Source: JAJFTV01 sp964426355 (lineage in GTDB: Bacteria > Chloroflexota > Anaerolineae > Anaerolineales > Anaerolineaceae). Taken from it: a stretch of 14,414 nt of DNA. The position numbers and the translations under genes were made by a program. This document shows positions 1-6,751 of this stretch, piece after piece. Under the pieces are notes generated by a model. It searched no databases. It was not told the DNA's origin and worked only from the letters and a program-made list of their open reading frames with translations. Position 1 is the stretch's first letter. Each line of letters begins with the position of its first letter. Where the stretch lies: contig CAYRRA010000114.1 of the NCBI GenBank assembly GCA_964426355.1, positions 1 through 14,414 on the forward strand, read 5' to 3'.

Positions 1-957
1 GCGGATGCGATGAGGTAAAGCTAATTCAGCCGCCAGGGCAATATCCCGATCAGTAATTTGTAAACGCCCTTCAAAGGCGGCATGAGCACGAGCTGCTTTG
101 AGGATTACTAAATCAGAGCGGTGACCTTCTACGTTGAGCGAGGCAGTGAGGCTGGCTATGGATAAGAGGTTGCGTGTACTGTATTGAACCCGATCTACCA
201 GGTTGCGTGCATTAAGAATCTGGTTGGATAGTTCGATTTCTTTGGGGAGGAATTCCTCCCGGAAGGTCATTGCGTCGGCTTCAAAAGCCAGGTTTCGTTC
301 CATAATGGTGATGCGTTCGCGCGCGGTGGGGATACCGTGAATTTCAACGGAAAGACCGAACCGGTCGAGTAGCTGTGGGCGTAAATCACCTTCTTCCGGG
401 TTCATGGTGCCCACCAGGATGAATCGTGCAGGGTGGGAGAATGAGATGCCTTCGCGCTCGATGATGTTCATTCCCATAGCAGCGGAATCGAGAAGTACAT
501 CGACAACATGGTCGTCAAGCAGGTTGACTTCGTCAATATACAGCAGACCGCGGTTCGCTGCAGCCAGGACGCCGGGTTCAAAATGGCGTTCACCTAGTTG
601 AATGGCTTTTTCAATATCCAATGTGCCTACCACGCGGTCTTCGGTGGCGGAAACTGGTAAATCAATGAATGGGGTGGGGCGTGTGGAAAAAGGTAATTTT
701 TCACTACCGGTTGCGCGCTCTTTACACTCGGTACACCAGGTAGCCGGGTGATCGGGGTCGCAGCCAAAACGACAACCCTCAATGATTTTCACCTGGGGGA
801 GTAGCGCTGAAAGCGCCCGAGCTGCGGTAGATTTTGCCGTGCCGCGCTCACCACGGATTAATACGCCACCAATACGGGTATCTACAGCGTTGAGGATCAG
901 GGCACGCATCATGCGCTCCTGTCCAACGATTGCGGTAAATGGATAGATCACTGCCAT
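1..957 (-). CDS. Mg/Co chelatase AAA+ ATPase subunit (BchI/ChlI family), 3' end outside window
   Basis: This is the AAA+ motor subunit of a tetrapyrrole metal chelatase; the family uses ATP hydrolysis to drive Mg or Co insertion. The 319 codons present are open to the left edge, so the C-terminus is missing. Visible motifs are Walker A GERGTAKST (residues 36-44), the family block SATEDRVVGTLDIEKA (about 103-118), Walker B LLYIDEVNLLDDH (138-150), and NPEEGDLRPQLLDRFGL (186-202) with the sensor and arginine-finger region. The last residues, LALPHRIR, align with the end of ordinary BchI. A C-x3-C-x8-C-x2-C cluster at residues 62-78 is not found in phototroph BchI. It is typical of the I-domain in ChlI/ChlD fusions annotated as putative cobaltochelatases, so a VWA domain probably follows off the window. 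The ATG at 957 gives the canonical MAVIYPFTAIVGQ start. Metal specificity cannot be decided here. The gene is divergent from a B12-dependent operon. Confidence 0.9.
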   Translation of the reverse strand, partial: MAVIYPFTAIVGQERMMRALILNAVDTRIGGVLIRGERGTAKSTAARALSALLPQVKIIEGCRFGCDPDHPATWCTECKERATGSEKLPFSTRPTPFIDLPVSATEDRVVGTLDIEKAIQLGERHFEPGVLAAANRGLLYIDEVNLLDDHVVDVLLDSAAMGMNIIEREGISFSHPARFILVGTMNPEEGDLRPQLLDRFGLSVEIHGIPTARERITIMERNLAFEADAMTFREEFLPKEIELSNQILNARNLVDRVQYSTRNLLSIASLTASLNVEGHRSDLVILKAARAHAAFEGRLQITDRDIALAAELALPHRIR

Positions 958-992
958 TTCTTCTTTGTCCTGTTAAATGTACTTTCGGAGCA

Positions 993-1021
993 AGTTTACC
1001 ACCTAAAGGGCTGTTCGACAA
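993..1021 (-). promoter_or_regulatory. Candidate sigma-70-type promoter for the chelatase gene
   Basis: On the minus strand, TTGTCG (1021-1016) and TAAACT (998-993) are separated by 17 bp. Each matches its consensus at four of six positions. Transcription would start near 986 and leave a leader of about 28 nt before the ATG at 957. The remainder of the 958-1252 gap shows no other clear signal apart from the forward -10 box near its right end. Confidence 0.35.
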
Positions 1022-1212
1022 CCTGAACTTGCCTCCTGCAGTAATCGGCTGATTTTTCACCCTCTACGTAAAAAGACTTTCAGTTTGTTTGAGCCAGATT
1101 TTTTCGATATTCCCAAATTGAGAATTACTATTGCTTCCTGTCATTTATCCTGTTTTCGAACACCAGAAGTTATTATTTTGCCCTATCGAAAGCCAGTGAA
1201 AATCCGGCGCGG

Positions 1213-1218
1213 TATAAT
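1213..1218 (+). promoter_or_regulatory. Consensus -10 box upstream of the B12-binding subunit
   Basis: There is a perfect TATAAT 34 nt upstream of the ATG at 1253. No good -35 hexamer sits at 16-18 bp, so the promoter may be weak or need an activator. A GGAG ribosome-binding site lies at 1239-1242. The short predicted leader leaves no room for a riboswitch downstream of this start. Confidence 0.4.
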
Positions 1219-1252
1219 AGGGTAGTATCTATCTCAATGGAGTCTGATTCGA

Positions 1253-1663
1253 ATGGAACAAAAAATTCGCGTTCTTATTGCAAAACCAGGACTGGATGGT
1301 CATGACAGAGGTGCGAAGGTGGTTGCGCGCGCCTTGCGCGATGCGGGTATGGAAGTGATTTATACCGGTTTACGGCAAACACCGGAGATGATTGCAACAA
1401 CCGCATTGCAAGAGGATGTTGATGTAATTGGCTTATCGATCCTTTCAGGGGCGCACATGTCACTTGTGCCGAGGGTGGTTGACCTTGTTCGTGCAAATGG
1501 ACAAGATGACGTTCTTATCTTTGTCGGCGGGATCATCCCGGAGAAGGATATTCAACCGCTCAAAGACTCAGGTGTCTATGCGGTCTTTGGTCCAGGAACT
1601 TCCACAACCCAACTGGCTGAAGAAATCAACTGTGCAGTTTCAGGGAATGCAACTCAGGGTTGA
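1253..1663 (+). CDS. Cobalamin-binding (small/C-terminal) subunit of a methylmalonyl-CoA-mutase-type acyl-CoA mutase
   Basis: This 136-residue protein is a free-standing B12-binding Rossmann domain. The base-off/His-on signature is complete: D15-x-H17-x2-G20 in KPGLDGHDRG, S62-x-L64 in GLSIL, and G92-G93 in FVGGIIP. His17 should be the lower axial ligand of adenosylcobalamin. In split mutases this domain pairs with a separate catalytic TIM-barrel subunit to interconvert methylmalonyl-CoA and succinyl-CoA, or a related pair such as isobutyryl/butyryl-CoA. That large subunit is not in the window. The start is supported by GGAG 10 nt upstream. The next gene, meaB, starts 11 nt after the stop, which strongly supports a mutase role over a methyltransferase corrinoid protein. 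The exact acyl-CoA substrate cannot be told from this domain alone. Confidence 0.92.
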   Translation: MEQKIRVLIAKPGLDGHDRGAKVVARALRDAGMEVIYTGLRQTPEMIATTALQEDVDVIGLSILSGAHMSLVPRVVDLVRANGQDDVLIFVGGIIPEKDIQPLKDSGVYAVFGPGTSTTQLAEEINCAVSGNATQG

Positions 1664-1674
1664 GTTGATTTGAA

Positions 1675-2682
1675 ATGGAGCTGGTTGAGAAAGTATTAAA
1701 GGGTGACCGGCTGGCGCTGGCGCGGTTAATCACCCAAATCGAAAACCAAACCGATGTGGGGCTAAAAGGTTTGGATGCTTTGTTTCCACACACCGGGCAT
1801 GCCCACCTGATCGGTGTTACCGGTTCGCCTGGTTCGGGGAAATCCTCGCTGGTAAACCGGCTCGCTCTCACATTGCGGCAGGATGCATCCCAGGGTGGTT
1901 CGCCGATCGCTATTGTGGCTGTTGACCCTACCAGCCCTTTCAGTGGTGGGGCGCTGTTGGGTGACCGTGTGCGTATGCGTGAATTGATGTCTGACCCAGG
2001 TGTTTTTATCCGGTCGATGGCATCGCGCGGGGCATTGGGCGGTCTTGCACATACCACAGCCTCCGTGGTACAGGCGTTGGATGCGGCTGGTTTTGACCCG
2101 ATTTTGATCGAAACCGTGGGAGCTGGTCAAACCGAGGTTGAAGTTGCCCGGCTGGCGCATACCATCGTGGTTGTTGAGGCACCGGGAATGGGAGACGACA
2201 TCCAGGCGATAAAAGCAGGAATTCTGGAAATCGCCGATATCCTCGTGGTAAATAAATCAGATCACCCAGGCGCCGACAACACCCTTCGAGCGCTGAAGGG
2301 TATGGTAGAGCTGGCACATCCCGAAGCACGTTTCAATGGTCATCATGGGGTTTCTGTCATGCCTGCCGAGAGCCCGGCATCCGCGGAAACATCCTACTGG
2401 TTGCCGCCGGTGATTCAAACTGTTGCAACCCGAGGGGATGGCGTGGAGCAATTGCTTGGTGAGATTCGGGAGCACTGGCAGTTTTTGAACGCTTCGCATC
2501 AGCGCGTTCAGGTGGAACGCGAGAGACTTCTGGCTGAATTTAACCGCATTATGAGAGCTTTTCTTTTTCAGCGCTGGCATGATAAAACTTCGGCAAGCGC
2601 CAGGCAGGAAGTTCTGGAAATGTTGTACCGCCGTGATATCTCTCCACAACAGGCGGTGTCGCGATTAATCGTTTCGGATTAA
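1675..2682 (+). CDS. meaB: MeaB/ArgK-family G-protein chaperone of B12-dependent mutase
   Basis: This is a G3E-family P-loop GTPase of 335 residues, the usual length. MeaB-type proteins gate adenosylcobalamin loading into, and removal of inactivated cofactor from, methylmalonyl-CoA mutase. Seen in order: Walker A GSPGSGKS (50-57), AVDPTSPFSGGALLGDRVRM (about 82-101) containing the switch I region, ETVGAGQTEVEV (146-157) with Walker B/switch II, and the base-recognition motif NKSD (193-196). The C-terminal helical part matches the dimerisation arm of the family. It lies 11 nt downstream of the B12-binding subunit gene, so the two are almost certainly co-transcribed. The Shine-Dalgarno is weak, consistent with translation by ribosomes arriving from the upstream gene. 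The older name, ArgK (lysine/arginine/ornithine transport kinase), is a misannotation of this family. No convincing terminator follows. Confidence 0.95.
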   Translation: MELVEKVLKGDRLALARLITQIENQTDVGLKGLDALFPHTGHAHLIGVTGSPGSGKSSLVNRLALTLRQDASQGGSPIAIVAVDPTSPFSGGALLGDRVRMRELMSDPGVFIRSMASRGALGGLAHTTASVVQALDAAGFDPILIETVGAGQTEVEVARLAHTIVVVEAPGMGDDIQAIKAGILEIADILVVNKSDHPGADNTLRALKGMVELAHPEARFNGHHGVSVMPAESPASAETSYWLPPVIQTVATRGDGVEQLLGEIREHWQFLNASHQRVQVERERLLAEFNRIMRAFLFQRWHDKTSASARQEVLEMLYRRDISPQQAVSRLIVSD

Positions 2683-2802
2683 TGGGCACTCCTGGGAGGT
2701 GTTAATCAGCAAAATGATGCAAAATGATGATATCTTGCATCGCCATGAATTGCTGCTCATTCGAATTTCGACTGTAATGGCGGCTTACTTTTTTGAAGGA
2801 AA

Positions 2803-2832
2803 TTGACACAGGTTCAAACGCTGTGTTATGCT
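2803..2832 (+). promoter_or_regulatory. Promoter of the PRPP synthetase gene
   Basis: A perfect -35 TTGACA (2803-2808) is followed by TATGCT (2827-2832) after 18 bp. Transcription would start near 2839-2841, giving a leader of about 45 nt before the ATG at 2884. This is the best-matching promoter in the window. A tandem 10-bp repeat lies at 2711-2730, about 80 bp upstream. Confidence 0.6.
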
Positions 2833-2883
2833 TATTTTTTGTTGTGAGAATGACGTGAACTATTACTGAAAGGAAACCTGGAA

Positions 2884-3861
2884 ATGCATCGTCAGGATTT
2901 TATGTACGGCGATATCCGCTTGTACGCCGGTACGGGCTGTGGCGAAATGGCGAACAAACTTGCCAAATACTTGAAAACCGATTTGTGTGGTCATGATGTG
3001 ATTGAGTTTTCAAATGAGAACCTGTTTGTCAAACTGCACAGCAGTGCTCGTGGGCAGGATTGTTATGTGGTACAAACCACTTCTTCACCCGTTCACCGTA
3101 ATTTGATGGAACTTTTAATTACATTGCAAACACTGCGCCTCGATTCTGCTGCCCGAGTCACAGCGGTTATTCCTTTTCTGTGCTATGCGCGCTCAGACAA
3201 AAAAGACCAGCCGCGCGTCCCCATCACAGCACGCCTGGTCGCTGATATGATCGAAGTTGCTGGAGCTGACCGATATATCACTATGGATTTACATGCCGGT
3301 CAAATACAGGGCTTTTTCTCCATACCGGGTGATGTGTTGACAGCGTTTTACATCATCAATGACTATGTCAACAGCATTAAGCATAAGCTTGTTCAGCCAG
3401 TGGTGGTGACCGCCGATTTAGGCTTTGCCAAAAAGGCACGTAACTTTGCTGCACGCATCGATGCTTCGATGGCATTTATCGAAAAGCGAAGGATTGCGAA
3501 CGATTCCAAAGCGGAAGCAATGACGTTGATTGGTGAGGTGAGGGGACGGGATGTAGTGGTCGTCGATGATGAAGTGGATACCGGCGGCTCAATTTCTCAT
3601 GCGGTAAATATGGTAAAGGAACACGGCGCCAGGGATATTTATGTTGTCTTTGTGCACCCTGTGCTCTCTGCATCGGCATCACAGAAAATTGCAGCCCTCC
3701 CTGTGAAGCAATACATAACAACGGATACCATCCCGATCCCTCCTGAGAAACGTATTCATTTCGGTGACAGGCTTACCATTCTTTCGGTTGCCGATTTGCT
3801 GGGAGAGGTAATCCGGCGCGCCAATGAAGGGCGCAGCGTAGGCGCCATGTTCAACGAATAA
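2884..3861 (+). CDS. prs: Ribose-phosphate pyrophosphokinase (PRPP synthetase)
   Basis: This enzyme makes phosphoribosyl pyrophosphate from ribose-5-phosphate and ATP, feeding purine, pyrimidine, His, Trp and NAD synthesis. The 325-residue length is usual. Family signatures are present in order: LMELLITLQTLRLDSA, the AVIPFLCYARSDKKDQPR flexible-loop region, the metal/ATP-binding MDLHAGQIQGFFSIP, VVVTADLGFAKKA, and the PRPP-binding loop VVVVDDEVDTGGSI near the C-terminal third. The start is supported by AAAGGA (2869-2874) nine nt before the ATG; a second in-frame ATG at codon 8 is less well placed. The gene has its own strong promoter. It diverges somewhat from textbook Prs in the N-terminal third (FSNENLFVKLHSSARGQDCYVV), but no catalytic motif is missing. 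Some classes are regulated by ADP and phosphate; that cannot be judged here. Confidence 0.95.
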   Translation: MHRQDFMYGDIRLYAGTGCGEMANKLAKYLKTDLCGHDVIEFSNENLFVKLHSSARGQDCYVVQTTSSPVHRNLMELLITLQTLRLDSAARVTAVIPFLCYARSDKKDQPRVPITARLVADMIEVAGADRYITMDLHAGQIQGFFSIPGDVLTAFYIINDYVNSIKHKLVQPVVVTADLGFAKKARNFAARIDASMAFIEKRRIANDSKAEAMTLIGEVRGRDVVVVDDEVDTGGSISHAVNMVKEHGARDIYVVFVHPVLSASASQKIAALPVKQYITTDTIPIPPEKRIHFGDRLTILSVADLLGEVIRRANEGRSVGAMFNE

Positions 3862-3948
3862 TGGGTTAATACGGCTGACAATTGAGAAAAATAATTCGAA
3901 ATCCTTGACCTTCCATACCTATCGGTTCAGGGTTTGTGAGTTGAAAAA

Positions 3949-4791
3949 ATGCCAGAACTTCCTGAAGTTGAAACCATTGTGCGGGCTTTGCAAAAAGGCG
4001 GGCGCAATGGTTTTGCGCTTCCAGGTCGGAAGATACTGGATGTACAGGTTTTTTGGGATCGTACTATCCAATTGTTGGATGTCAACACATTCAAACACCA
4101 GACAATCGGTCAACAAATCATGGCGGTCAATCGGCGCGGAAAGTTTGTAGTCATCTCGCTCGAGGGGGGCTTTCTGCTCATCCATTTGCGTATGAGCGGT
4201 GATTTGAGGGCAGAGGCTGTGCTGGATGAACAAAAACAGCCGATTGCCCCTGGTCGCTTTGACCGCGTGATTTTCCTCCTGGACGATGGGCTGCGGCTGG
4301 CATTTGAGGACACGCGGAAATTTGGTTGCATCTGGTTTCTTCAAGACCCTTCCCCTGTACTCAGCAGGTTGGGACCTGAGCCTTTTGACCCTGAATTCAC
4401 AGTTGAAATCTTTGCCCGTCTTCTCAAACAACACAGGAGACAAGTAAAACCCTTGTTGATGGATCAGGGTTTTATTGCCGGTCTTGGCAATATCTATACA
4501 GATGAAGCGTTGCATATCGCAGGTGTTCACCCGCTGCAGCTTTCTGACCGGTTGGATGCTGTGTCTGCAAGCAGATTGTATAACGCTATTCGGCAAGTTT
4601 TACAGACCGGTATTCAAGAAAATGGCGCAAGTATTGATTGGGTGTACAAGGGTGGAAATTTTCAAAATAAATTCCAGGTCTATCAGCGTTCAGGGGAGGC
4701 ATGTTATACCTGTGGCACAACAATAGAACGAATCGTCGTAGGACAACGCGGCACGCATTTTTGCCCGGTCTGCCAGCAACGCGACGAGTGA
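3949..4791 (+). CDS. mutM: Formamidopyrimidine-DNA glycosylase (Fpg/MutM)
   Basis: This is a bifunctional DNA glycosylase/AP lyase that removes 8-oxoguanine and ring-opened purines. The N-terminus, MPELPEVETIVR, carries the catalytic Pro2 (Schiff base) and Glu3. Lys65 in NRRGKFV corresponds to the conserved DNA-contact lysine. The helix-two-turn-helix is at QGFIAGLGNIYTDEALH. A complete C-terminal zinc finger, C-x2-C-x16-C-x2-C, ends the 280-residue protein, the normal length. The start is fixed by the need for proline at position 2. The Shine-Dalgarno is poor (only GTGAG-like sequence). The gene follows prs by 87 nt. TTGACC at 3905-3910 resembles a -35 box but has no matching -10, so read-through from prs is likely. 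Confidence 0.97.
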   Translation: MPELPEVETIVRALQKGGRNGFALPGRKILDVQVFWDRTIQLLDVNTFKHQTIGQQIMAVNRRGKFVVISLEGGFLLIHLRMSGDLRAEAVLDEQKQPIAPGRFDRVIFLLDDGLRLAFEDTRKFGCIWFLQDPSPVLSRLGPEPFDPEFTVEIFARLLKQHRRQVKPLLMDQGFIAGLGNIYTDEALHIAGVHPLQLSDRLDAVSASRLYNAIRQVLQTGIQENGASIDWVYKGGNFQNKFQVYQRSGEACYTCGTTIERIVVGQRGTHFCPVCQQRDE

Positions 4792-4834
4792 AATAAGGCG
4801 AGTTGGAAAAATCATCAGAACCAGGATTATTCAC

Positions 4835-4858
4835 GAGAATTTCACAAATTTCTCTTTT
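4835..4858 (+). terminator. Weak candidate terminator after mutM
   Basis: GAGAA (4835-4839) can pair with TTCTC (4850-4854), with extra TTT/AAA pairing inside, followed by TTTT at 4855-4858. The stem is AT-rich and short, so termination may be partial. Confidence 0.3.
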
Positions 4859-4980
4859 CCAATCAATGGATTTTTTGTAGAATAATAGAAGATATTCATT
4901 TCCGCCTGCGCATCTTTGCATTTCATTGGTGACAAATGCAGTTTATGGTGTACGGGCGAACGATTAATAAGAGGTCGCAA

Positions 4981-5745
4981 ATGGATACAACTACAATCAC
5001 CCTTTTACTAGGAATTCTCGCCGGTTTTATTGCTGGCGCTATCATTGGGGCGTTAATCGGTAATCGAAGCGCGAAAAAGAAGGAAGAAGAGCCTGCTATT
5101 GTTGAGGCAGCCCAGGAGACCAAAATATTCCCTGCCGGGGAAAAGACGCCCGAAATCGAAGAACCCGTGCTGGAACCGCCCGCAGTATTAACCAACCGGA
5201 CGCGCGAGGGGTATATTCCGGTTGTGTGTATTTGGCGCGGAAAAGAAACCGGGAACCTGGCTGTAGAGATAAAAGGGAAACTTTTCCTTGAACCTGCTCC
5301 GCTGGGAACAGAAGTGAAGGGAAAACTGGAACAAATTGGGCGCGAATGGCTTGCCTGGCTGGGTGGGAAAAGTGAAAAGAGTGCCCAAGAACCTGCTGCC
5401 GCCGTGGAAGAAAGCGCGCCGGCAATTTCCGCTGAAGCTGATTTTTCCGTAGAGCCAATCCGACCGGTTGGTGTGGAACCGGTCAAAGAGTTCGTTAAGG
5501 GTGAGATAAAAGCAAAAAGCATGGTTGAACAGATTGACGAGATTTTGCAAGAGAAACTTTCACATTCTGGGCTTTCCAACCGTGGTATTCGTCTGATGGA
5601 AGATGCGTTACAAGGAGTGAGTGTTTGGGTGGGATTAACGCGTTATTCCAGCATTGATGAAGTCAAAGACAAGGAAGCGCGGGATCTGATTCACGAGGCT
5701 GTGCTCGAATGGGAAAAACGTTCTGGTGTAAAGCGCGGCGCCTGA
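4981..5745 (+). CDS. Unassigned single-pass membrane-anchored protein
   Basis: I do not recognise a family for this 254-residue protein. From the ATG at 4981, residues 5-26 form one hydrophobic, glycine-spaced helix (ILAGFIAGAIIGALIG), followed by a basic stop (NRSAKKK). A long acidic, proline-rich and probably flexible stretch follows (about 31-60). Next comes a moderately ordered block containing GYIPVVCIWRGKETGNLAVEIKG. After a second Ala/Glu-rich linker there is a C-terminal helical domain with VEQIDEILQEKL and LIHEAVLEWEKR. The basic residues after the helix suggest the bulk is cytoplasmic. An in-frame ATG at 4936 is possible, but AAGAGG at 4969-4974 sits six nt before 4981, and the later start places the helix at the terminus. 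It may tether a complex to the membrane; no enzymatic motif is visible. Confidence 0.7.
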   Translation: MDTTTITLLLGILAGFIAGAIIGALIGNRSAKKKEEEPAIVEAAQETKIFPAGEKTPEIEEPVLEPPAVLTNRTREGYIPVVCIWRGKETGNLAVEIKGKLFLEPAPLGTEVKGKLEQIGREWLAWLGGKSEKSAQEPAAAVEESAPAISAEADFSVEPIRPVGVEPVKEFVKGEIKAKSMVEQIDEILQEKLSHSGLSNRGIRLMEDALQGVSVWVGLTRYSSIDEVKDKEARDLIHEAVLEWEKRSGVKRGA

Positions 5746-5980
5746 ATTAACCACGTTGCCTTTTTGGAAAATGGCTTTTTACCCTGCACAAGGTTGGATA
5801 AACAAGTTTACGCAAATTCGCGGTGAGGATTTCTCGTTCACGGCAGTTCGGGACACTATGCCATTAATGGGTGGTGAGATAGGTCGGATCATCTCGTATT
5901 GAGGTAGGTTTAATTTTTTTTATATTTTTCTGTCGAATGTGAAAAATCGCGGTAGTTTCCTTGAATATTCTATTGGTCGA
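5746..5980. other. Non-coding stretch with short direct repeats
   Basis: No credible gene or strong terminator is seen. It holds the first copy of GGGTGGTGAG (5869-5878), which recurs at 6061-6070, and the first copy of AATCGCGGTA (5945-5954), which recurs at 5989-5998. A very AT-rich run (about 5911-5930) lies between them. Confidence 0.4.
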
Positions 5981-6008
5981 TTTTCAGTAATCGCGGTAAA
6001 ATTATAGT
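5981..6008 (+). promoter_or_regulatory. Candidate promoter of the SHOCT-like gene, with a repeat in the spacer
   Basis: TTTTCA (5981-5986) and TATAGT (6003-6008) are 16 bp apart, matching consensus at four and five of six positions. One copy of AATCGCGGTA (5989-5998) fills the spacer and another lies 44 bp upstream, close to four helical turns, as expected of a regulator binding cooperatively. The leader to 6134 would be about 120 nt. A second TATAGT at 6103-6108 has no good -35. Confidence 0.4.
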
Positions 6009-6035
6009 ATGTGAATTCGGGATCAGACTTTTTTT

Positions 6036-6075
6036 TCCCGTCCACACGCCCTACTATTAAGGGTGGTGAGCGGGA
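6036..6075 (+). promoter_or_regulatory. Structured 5' leader hairpin
   Basis: Bases 6036-6052 pair with 6060-6075 around the loop ACTATTA. Almost every position pairs, with one mismatch, one bulged A and two G-T pairs. No T-run follows, so it is not an intrinsic terminator. The upstream CGGGA (6018-6022) can compete for TCCCG (6036-6040), so two exclusive folds are possible just after the predicted transcription start. Confidence 0.45.
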
Positions 6076-6133
6076 TCAGATGAAATTATCCTGAATTGAG
6101 GTTATAGTAATCAATTAAGAGGAGCGTTTATTG

Positions 6134-6526
6134 ATGGTCACCTCTGAAGAACGCCTGAGGATCTTAAAAATGGTTCAGGATGGAAAAATCAGCGCTGAGG
6201 AAGGAATCAGGCTGATGGACGCATTGAACGAAAGCGGGCGTTCAAAAAATACAAAGACGGTGATGGAGCCTGTAACAAGCCGCAGAGCCGGTCGCTGGTT
6301 CCGGGTACGTGTAACCGACCGCGTGACGGGAAAAATCAAAGTAGATATTCGTTTACCGGTCAATGTGGTCAAAGCGGGCTCAAAATTGGGGGCACGATTT
6401 TCTCCTGAGGTATCCGGGTTGGACATTAACCAGGTGTTGGAGTATGTTGATGCCGGAACCACGGGTCGGATTTTTGAGTTGACCCATGATTCTGATCAGG
6501 AACTGGTTGAAGTCTTTATTGAGTAA
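6134..6526 (+). CDS. SHOCT-like domain small protein
   Basis: This 130-residue cytoplasmic protein begins with a SHOCT-like helical segment, SEERLRILKMVQDGKISAEEGIRLMDAL, resembling the N-terminus of YvlB-type proteins. A linker of about 25 residues follows, then a compact beta-rich part with the paired motif RWFRVRVTDRVTGKIKVDIRLPVNVVKAGSKLGARFSP split across residues about 53-90, ending in an acidic tail. SHOCT modules are thought to mediate oligomerisation; the C-terminal part resembles the start of the adhesin-like DUF4097 region without its repeats. The role is unknown. AAGAGGAG at 6117-6124 can serve the ATG at 6134 (spacing 9) or a TTG one codon upstream at 6131; ATG is preferred. The gene stands alone, with its own structured leader and a strong terminator. 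Confidence 0.75.
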   Translation: MVTSEERLRILKMVQDGKISAEEGIRLMDALNESGRSKNTKTVMEPVTSRRAGRWFRVRVTDRVTGKIKVDIRLPVNVVKAGSKLGARFSPEVSGLDINQVLEYVDAGTTGRIFELTHDSDQELVEVFIE

Positions 6527-6569
6527 ATTTCCCACCTGAAGTTTAAATTCACCCTGTAATTATAACAGA

Positions 6570-6598
6570 GGCTGTCCCCATAGTCGGGATAGCCTTTT
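6570..6598 (+). terminator. Rho-independent terminator of the SHOCT-like gene
   Basis: GGCTGTCCC (6570-6578) pairs with GGGATAGCC (6586-6594), nine pairs including one G-T, around the seven-base loop CATAGTC, and TTTT follows. It lies 44 nt after the stop at 6526. Confidence 0.7.
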
Positions 6599-6699
6599 GA
6601 GTATACCCGACCCGCCAAAGCCCCAACGGGGCGTCGTTTGCAGTCGGTGGGTTTCATCCCATGACGAATTGAAATGCATCGATCACTGTTGAAAAACTT

Positions 6700-6737
6700 A
6701 CATTTGTGGGTAAATCCCACATTTGTGGGTAAATCCC
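6700..6737. repeat. Tandem 19-bp repeat with internal dyad
   Basis: ACATTTGTGGGTAAATCCC occurs twice head-to-tail without a gap (6700-6718, 6719-6737). Across the junction, TGTGGG and CCCACA form a six-base dyad around TAAAT. A degenerate relative, GTGGGTTTCATCCCA, lies at 6647-6661 (starting GTGGG at 6647). Confidence 0.8.
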
Positions 6738-6751
6738 TCACACAAAAAACG

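Noticed and set aside
1141..1252. Possible cobalamin riboswitch before the B12-binding subunit (AGCCAGTG near 1190-1198 is like a B12 box)
   Set aside because: The box is not exact, the supporting stem framework is not seen, and the TATAAT at 1213-1218 places transcription start downstream of it.
1626..2160. Overlapping minus-strand open frames across meaB
   Set aside because: They are shadows of a conserved GTPase gene; no ribosome-binding site or domain supports them.
2684..2705. Terminator after meaB (CACTCCTGGGAGGTG)
   Set aside because: The pairing is short and needs a bulge, and no T-run follows.
3919..4596. 225-codon open frame on the minus strand across mutM
   Set aside because: It is antisense to a clear mutM with all catalytic residues, and its translation shows no recognisable domain.
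6700..6737. CRISPR-like repeat
   Set aside because: The two 19-bp units are directly adjacent with no spacer, there are only two, and no cas gene is present.
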